From Pseudomonadota bacterium (GTDB lineage: Bacteria > Desulfobacterota > Desulfobulbia > Desulfobulbales > JAGXFP01), in NCBI GenBank assembly GCA_030673265.1, contig DAOVJK010000063.1, positions 1 to 11,976 on the forward strand: a stretch of 11,976 bases of DNA, written 5' to 3'. The notes beneath the pieces are model-generated. The model did no database searches and was not told the DNA's origin. It was given only the letters and a program-made list of their open reading frames with translations. This document shows, piece after piece, positions 7,443 through 11,976 of this stretch; within the stretch, counting starts at the first letter, position 1; every line of letters starts with the position of its first letter. A program made the translations under genes and the position numbers.

Positions 7443-8690
7443 ATGGCACAGAGAATATCAGCGGGTTTGTCCCGTAAACAAGAGGAAGAAAAGCTCAAAA
7501 AGAAAGGGCTCGGTCTGCCCGGACTAAAAGCAGGCCCGGGTGCTACTACGCAGGTTCCGGTTATCGGGGGTCGTGCCGGCATGCCAGATAAAATGGCAAT
7601 GGTGCCAAGACAAGAAATGTACTCAGGCCAAAAAGGCGAGATGTTTTCCCACCAATCGGACGGAGGGTTGCCAGAGCGTAAGGAAGATTTCTTTATGACT
7701 GCCAGGCTTCCGAGGCCTGAAGGTGCCGGTGTCCAACCTGCAGCACCAACGGCTGCCATAGATCCTGAAGCCGCTGCGATGGGTCATGCTGGACTTGGGG
7801 GCCTGTTGGAAAAACCTGCAGAGATAGATCCTGGGGCAGGGACACAACCAGGAGTAGCAGAAGCGGCTCCAGCGGCATCTGGAATATATAAGCCTGAATA
7901 TCCTTCAGAAGAGATAACTCCTGCACCCGGGGCGCAAGAAGGAGTTGTTGAGCCTTCGGCGGTTGGAGTACCGGCTAAAGTGGAAAAGGGTGGATTGAAT
8001 AAGCAGGCTCTGAATAAGGCCTTGCTTGTTGCCGGGTTAACGATGGTAGATCGTGGTGGCCGTACATATGACAGGCCGACCAGCGCAACCTCTGTTGTTG
8101 CCCAAGGAGGCTTGGCCGGGGTTGGCGCATACGACCAGGAGAAGGCTCTGCAACAAAAAGAGGCGGTAGTTGAGCAAGGCCTTGAGAAGGGTGCCATCCA
8201 AACTGAGACGGCGCGGCAGGCTCTTGCCAACCAACCACTTAAGACTGAGGCCGCCAAGCTTGCGATCGAGAAGGAGAAAATTGCTCTACAAGGCGCAAAG
8301 ATCAGCCAGAGGCAAAAGGCAAAGCTCAACACCTTGCTCGATGCTCTGGCTACTGAGACCGATCCTACTAAATTTGCAGACCTTGAGAAACGGTACCGGG
8401 CTATGGCCGGGAAAAGTACCGGTGGGAAAAGTTCACCTATGCAGCAAGTGAAGGAAAAGGTTAAGATAGGTGTTGACGTTCTTGGGGAACCGCTTTACGA
8501 AGAGAAGACGGTTGGTGCTTTTGATACGGGTACCGGCGCCGTGACCAGATTTTCCGGTGAACAGGGAAGGGGTTTACCGGCCGCAAAGAAGGGTCTTGAT
8601 ATGGCTACGGCCAGGAGTATCATGTCTGAGGCTGGAGGCGATCGCGACAAGGCAAGGAAGTTGGCTAAAGAAAGAGGGTATATCTTATAA
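7443..8690 (+). CDS. Ala/Pro-rich coiled-coil virion protein, 415 aa
   Basis: Not assigned to a family. Residues 1-25 are basic and charged (RKQEEEKLKKKG). Residues about 25-185 are low complexity, rich in Ala, Pro, Gly and Glu and probably disordered. Residues about 185-330 look helical: a short hydrophobic segment (NKALLVAGLTMVD), then Ala/Glu/Gln/Lys-rich heptad-like runs (EKALQQKEAVVEQGLEKG; IEKEKIALQGAKISQRQKAK). The C-terminus has a small beta part (VDVLGEPLYEEKTVGAFDTG) and a helical end (MATARSIMSEAGGDRDKARK). GGAG lies 6 bases before the ATG. The composition and position suit an internal core or ejection protein, or a scaffold. Its TAA shares one base with the ATG of the giant downstream gene, so the two are likely made in linked amounts. 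Confidence 0.6.
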   Translation: MAQRISAGLSRKQEEEKLKKKGLGLPGLKAGPGATTQVPVIGGRAGMPDKMAMVPRQEMYSGQKGEMFSHQSDGGLPERKEDFFMTARLPRPEGAGVQPAAPTAAIDPEAAAMGHAGLGGLLEKPAEIDPGAGTQPGVAEAAPAASGIYKPEYPSEEITPAPGAQEGVVEPSAVGVPAKVEKGGLNKQALNKALLVAGLTMVDRGGRTYDRPTSATSVVAQGGLAGVGAYDQEKALQQKEAVVEQGLEKGAIQTETARQALANQPLKTEAAKLAIEKEKIALQGAKISQRQKAKLNTLLDALATETDPTKFADLEKRYRAMAGKSTGGKSSPMQQVKEKVKIGVDVLGEPLYEEKTVGAFDTGTGAVTRFSGEQGRGLPAAKKGLDMATARSIMSEAGGDRDKARKLAKERGYIL

Positions 8691-11600
8691 TGCCAGACAT
8701 ATTTGATAAAATCGGTGGCGAAGGTGGAGGTGGGGGTCTTCCCAAGCGAGATATATTCGATGACATATCTCCTGAAAGAACCCTGGTAGGTACAGCAAAG
8801 GACGTTGGTATTGATCTGCTCAAAGGAGCTATCTCTGTGCCTGAAGCTGCTGTCGGTCTCGCTGATATGCCTACCGGTGGTCGGGCTGGTAAAGGTCTTG
8901 AGAGTTTAGGTTTTAAGCCAGGCGAAGCAAAAGAAATCCTTTCAGAGCAATATTCTCCAGCGAGAAAAGAAGCCGGTAAAAAGTTTTCCGAGGCAGAAGG
9001 CCTTGTTGATAAGACTGTTGCTGCCGTTTCGAACCCCTCAGTAGTTGCAAGTGCCGTCCTTGAATCTCTACCGCTCATGGGTGCCGGTGGTGCCGTTGCC
9101 AGGGGGATTCCATTACTCGGTGCTGGTGGCAGGGCCTTATCAGGAGTAGCTCGATCAGCTATAGGTGAGGGGACTGTAGCTGCTGGATCTGCCGCAGAAG
9201 GGGTAAGGCAACAAACCGACGAAGGCCTTTTAACCGGTAAGCAGGCCGCTCTCGCAGGAATTACCGGTGCTCTTACTGGTGCCTTCACTCATCTTGGCGG
9301 CAAGGTTGCCGATGAACTTGGTATCGCTGATGTTCACACATATCTAGCAGGGGCAGGTAATAGAGTCAGGAAGAAGTTAGCCCGTAGGACAGTAGAGGGA
9401 TTTATCTCTGAAGGTGTCCTTGAAGAGCTTCCCCAGTCTGTCCAAGAACAAATGATTCAAAACATCTCGCTTGATCGTCCTGCCTTTGAAGGGGTCGATG
9501 AGGCTGCTGTCCTTGGCGTACTCTCCGGTGGCGTAATGGGTGGTGCGTTCAATATCGCTGCCGGTGATAGTGCCGGGCCTATCCCAGATCTTGATAAGAT
9601 CGAAAAGCCTTCATTGATTGTCGACAAGGGCGAAGTGGTGGCTGACATGGCACCAAAGGGGCCAATCGGGGCTGCTGCCGCTGCCGGTGGTCTTGGCCTC
9701 CGGACACCTGCATTTATCCCAGACGAGCGAAGGGTTGACGAAATAGCCCGCCTGGCTGCCAGAGATGCGCAAAGGGCAGCTGCCGAGAAAAACCTTGAAG
9801 GATTTAAAGGGCGCAGCCGTGGTTTACCATCTACCGCTGCCGAATCAGCTGAGGTCATAACCGGAATACCGGCAGGGACTCTCGCGGCAGAGACCGAGAA
9901 AGAGACTGCGGTTAGAAAAGAAAAAGAGAGCAAACTTGCCCAGACATTTGCTTCGCTTCCCACTGAAGAGCAAGAAGCTGCTGCAAAGGCTGAGGCCGAA
10001 GATGTGGCCGCGATAGATCCAATCCACGGATTAAGGGCAGAGATCAAGAAGCGCGGTGGTCTCAACCTTGACAATCTCAAGGTTGATTATGACAGCGAGT
10101 CCACAAAGGCCATGATTGCAAAGGCCGGGCCCGGGATAGTTTCCAGTAAAGGCACGGTCCAGCTTGACGATATCGCCGATGAAATGGGGCGTCTTGGGAT
10201 CAAGTCTGCCGATGATCTTCTCAGGGGCCTGACCGAGGCTCCGTCAAAAGCCGAAGCTACCACGGCAGCCGAGAAAGAGATCCAGGCTGCCCGCGACAAT
10301 GAAAACCGGATGAACGAGCGGGCCGATGAACTTGAAGAAAAGGGGTTTGATCCTGTTTTCGAGAAACAACCGGCGATATCATTCAATAAAGGCGACAAGA
10401 TCTCTACCGCAGGAGATCCAAATATTCCTGCTGATGAATATGAAGTTAAAGGGATAGACGCTGACGGCAAGATAATATTGCAGGATGGAGTCACGCGAAA
10501 GGTTGACGGGTTTGACTCTCTCTCTGTTGATGGTGTTAAAAGGTCTGGCGAGGCCGGGCTTGGTCTCCCGTTCACGCGAGAAGCTGAAAAAGTTGAAGCT
10601 GAACCTTCCGCTGCTGCTCCCTCTCCGGAGCCGGCCCCCTCCCCGGCTGCCGCAGTAGCGGAAGGGGATGTTTCTCCAGTATTGTTTGCTGATGCGAAGA
10701 CTGGTGATCGTCTTGTCTCTGATCGAGAACAATATCTGGTACAAAAGGGTATAAAGTTAAAAGAAGAAGCAACAAAACTCGCTAAAGATGTTGGTGGTGA
10801 TGTTGTTTTAGACCGTGAAAAATGGGCTGTTGTATCTGATAATCCAGTAAAAACAGAAACAGAAAAAGCCAAGGAAGAAAAATTCAGGGGTAAAATGCAA
10901 GAGGTTATTGCAGATAAACTTGAAGCTCTTGGGGGCGAATCTCCTCTTTCAACCGAAACGATCGATAATAAAAAGTCTATTGCTCATGGCCAGGAGGTGA
11001 ACACCTCCCCCAGTGAAGCAATGAAAGAGGCCGAGAACTATAAAAAGGCCCATGTCCTGGTTGATGGTCTCGAAATATCCGTAGAAAATCCTGTTGGGTC
11101 AGAAAGATCCGGAATGGATGACGATGGCAAGAAATGGTCTCAGACTATGAAGTCTGACTACGGCTATTTTAAAAGGTCGGTTGGATTTGACAAGGATCAT
11201 GTTGATGTTTTCCTGAAGCCTAGCTATACGGGCGGCAATGATACAGTCCATATCGTCAACCAGGTAAACAGGGATGGCTCGTTCGATGAGCACAAGGTTG
11301 TTCTAGGCGCCACATCAGAAAAAGATGCTCTCCTGATATATAAATCTAATTACGAAAAAGGATGGACTGGCGGCAAATCTGTTGCATCCATGCCTCTTGA
11401 GGCTTTCCAGGAGTGGGTTAAATCTTCTGGACCGGCAAAAGGTGAGGTCAGGACAGAGCGCAGGGCGCTCACGGCCAAGAAGGAGAGGGTGGAGCGCCGG
11501 GCCGATCTGGTCAATGAGTCTGGCGAGTTTCGCAGGCAGAGTGATGTCGCTGCTGAAATCCTGGGAGATATGCAGGAAGACGAGCAAGGGAATATCGTCA

Positions 11601-11976
11601 AGCTTGATTTTAAGAATCCAGAAGTAAAGAAGCACGTTGCTGCGACAATGGAAGATGATGTCGTTCCGGAGTTTATTGATTCGAAGCAAGCCAGGATAAT
11701 GTCTGCCGAAAGAGCGCAAGAACTCCTTAAACTTGATCCGGAGATGAACGCTTACTACATCGAGATGGACATTGCCAATGTCGGCGGCGGCAATAATGCT
11801 CTTGGAAATTCAGGGTTTGATGTTATTTTTGGAAAGATAGGAACCGTTATTGCTAATGACCTTGACAAAAACGGCGGCAAATATATTGCGGACAAATTCA
11901 GACATGGCGGCGACGAGCTTTCAGCGGTGACTGTCGGGAAGAATCTAACCCAAGAATCTATCGAAGAAGCCCTGTA
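8690..11976 (+). CDS. Giant polyvalent-type virion protein with InPase and GGDEF domains, 3' truncated
   Basis: Open for 1095 codons with no stop at the window end. Residues 1-30 are Gly-rich; about 40-110 are helical. About 115-210 are Gly/Ala-rich and hydrophobic, and about 241-295 hold an EGVLEELPQSVQEQ helix and a GGVMGG segment, a pattern I associate with large phage ejection proteins and possibly membrane-active. About 340-560 are charged helices; about 565-620 may be a small SH3-like beta barrel; 633-658 is an Ala/Pro/Glu linker. Residues 786-913 are an InPase (pyrophosphatase-like) domain as in phage polyvalent proteins: R806, YGYF, DKDHVDV (834-840), DEHK (866-869), NYEKGW. About 920-1015 are charged helices. 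From about 1018 there is a GGDEF-like domain with D1027, N1035, D1044 and GGDEL (1073-1077). No transglycosylase motif is visible. The likely role is a protein ejected with the DNA that changes host nucleotide signalling; the domains are seen, delivery is inferred. Confidence 0.8.
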   Translation, partial: MPDIFDKIGGEGGGGGLPKRDIFDDISPERTLVGTAKDVGIDLLKGAISVPEAAVGLADMPTGGRAGKGLESLGFKPGEAKEILSEQYSPARKEAGKKFSEAEGLVDKTVAAVSNPSVVASAVLESLPLMGAGGAVARGIPLLGAGGRALSGVARSAIGEGTVAAGSAAEGVRQQTDEGLLTGKQAALAGITGALTGAFTHLGGKVADELGIADVHTYLAGAGNRVRKKLARRTVEGFISEGVLEELPQSVQEQMIQNISLDRPAFEGVDEAAVLGVLSGGVMGGAFNIAAGDSAGPIPDLDKIEKPSLIVDKGEVVADMAPKGPIGAAAAAGGLGLRTPAFIPDERRVDEIARLAARDAQRAAAEKNLEGFKGRSRGLPSTAAESAEVITGIPAGTLAAETEKETAVRKEKESKLAQTFASLPTEEQEAAAKAEAEDVAAIDPIHGLRAEIKKRGGLNLDNLKVDYDSESTKAMIAKAGPGIVSSKGTVQLDDIADEMGRLGIKSADDLLRGLTEAPSKAEATTAAEKEIQAARDNENRMNERADELEEKGFDPVFEKQPAISFNKGDKISTAGDPNIPADEYEVKGIDADGKIILQDGVTRKVDGFDSLSVDGVKRSGEAGLGLPFTREAEKVEAEPSAAAPSPEPAPSPAAAVAEGDVSPVLFADAKTGDRLVSDREQYLVQKGIKLKEEATKLAKDVGGDVVLDREKWAVVSDNPVKTETEKAKEEKFRGKMQEVIADKLEALGGESPLSTETIDNKKSIAHGQEVNTSPSEAMKEAENYKKAHVLVDGLEISVENPVGSERSGMDDDGKKWSQTMKSDYGYFKRSVGFDKDHVDVFLKPSYTGGNDTVHIVNQVNRDGSFDEHKVVLGATSEKDALLIYKSNYEKGWTGGKSVASMPLEAFQEWVKSSGPAKGEVRTERRALTAKKERVERRADLVNESGEFRRQSDVAAEILGDMQEDEQGNIVKLDFKNPEVKKHVAATMEDDVVPEFIDSKQARIMSAERAQELLKLDPEMNAYYIEMDIANVGGGNNALGNSGFDVIFGKIGTVIANDLDKNGGKYIADKFRHGGDELSAVTVGKNLTQESIEEAL
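11045..11428 (+). other. InPase (inorganic pyrophosphatase-like) domain
   Basis: Residues 786-913 of the giant protein. Family I pyrophosphatases share a Y-G-[FY] strand then D-x-D-x-x-D; here YGYF (824-827) and D834, D836 and D839 match in order and spacing. Further on come D866/K869 in DEHK and Y888/K890 in NYEKGW, equivalent in order to the later Asp/Lys and Tyr/Lys active-site residues. The block from GSERSG to EAFQEWV matches my memory of the InPase domain of phage polyvalent proteins. The expected reaction is hydrolysis of pyrophosphate to phosphate with Mg. Confidence 0.82.
11741..11976 (+). other. GGDEF nucleotide-cyclase-like domain, cut by the window end
   Basis: Residues about 1018 to the end. 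Aligned by eye with PleD, D1027 (in YIEMDI) matches metal ligand D327, N1035 matches guanine-contacting N335 (8 residues on in both), D1044 matches D344 (9 further on in both), and RHGGDEL (1071-1077) matches RYGGEEF. The usual D-x-L-T-G-L-x-N-R opening is absent, and the RxxD inhibitory site is replaced by K1064-Y-I-A1067. The C-terminal strands lie partly beyond the window. Confidence 0.83.

Noticed and set aside
8665..10872. Three long minus-strand open frames (207, 207 and 261 codons)
   Set aside because: They lie opposite the open plus-strand frame that starts at 8690, which carries recognisable domains. Their Ser/Ala/Pro-rich products are what antisense of Gly/Ala/Glu-rich coding sequence gives.
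11906..11920. GGDEL as a chance match
   Set aside because: The metal-binding Asp, guanine-contacting Asn and Asp, and the Arg two residues before the motif all fall at the spacing of real GGDEF domains.
8690..11976. Lytic transglycosylase domain in the giant protein
   Set aside because: Large podovirus ejection proteins often carry one, but no catalytic Glu-Ser type motif or associated pattern is visible in the part shown. It could lie beyond the window.

Overview
The window is a piece of a tailed double-stranded DNA phage or prophage. It holds part of the late virion module: eleven genes, all on the plus strand and very tightly packed, with neighbours that overlap by a few bases or sit within about 16 bases of each other. 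The gene order is that of a short-tailed (podovirus-like) particle: fibre or decoration proteins, then a tail nozzle/hub protein, a GNAT-fold protein, two paralogous ejection-type proteins, an Ala/Pro-rich coiled-coil protein and a giant multidomain protein. This resembles the T7 order gp12-gp13-gp14-gp15-gp16. No integrase, replication, lysis or packaging gene, tRNA, CRISPR array, terminator or convincing promoter is visible. Nothing identifies the host. Base composition is moderate and a metagenomic or prophage source is possible.

Region 1-3506 (surface and adhesion proteins). A 5'-truncated fibronectin-type-III protein is followed by a 166-residue probable structural protein, a 106-residue protein built on five exact 14-residue repeats, a 92-residue unknown, a 26-residue micro-ORF linked at both ends by stop/start overlaps, and a 508-residue protein with Ig-like domains and a beta-propeller-like C-terminus.

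Region 3512-8690 (tail and ejection proteins). A 516-residue nozzle/hub-like protein overlaps the start of a 199-residue GNAT-like protein placed where T7 carries gp13. Two tandem paralogues of 302 and 284 residues follow; the second ends in a glycine-zipper membrane segment. Then comes a 415-residue protein with a disordered front half and a helical back half.

Region 8690-11976 (giant protein). One reading frame stays open for at least 1095 codons and leaves the window without a stop. It has a Gly/Ala-rich, possibly membrane-active N-terminal third, a charged helical middle, an InPase (inorganic pyrophosphatase-like) domain of the type found in phage polyvalent proteins, and then a GGDEF nucleotide-cyclase-like domain. 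The GGDEF-like domain keeps the metal- and guanine-binding positions but lacks the inhibitory RxxD site. A pyrophosphate-removing domain next to a pyrophosphate-releasing cyclase, in a protein that may be ejected with the DNA, is the main discovery candidate: a phage-delivered cyclic-dinucleotide synthase that would alter host signalling at the start of infection. The domain assignments rest on motifs; delivery and activity are inference.
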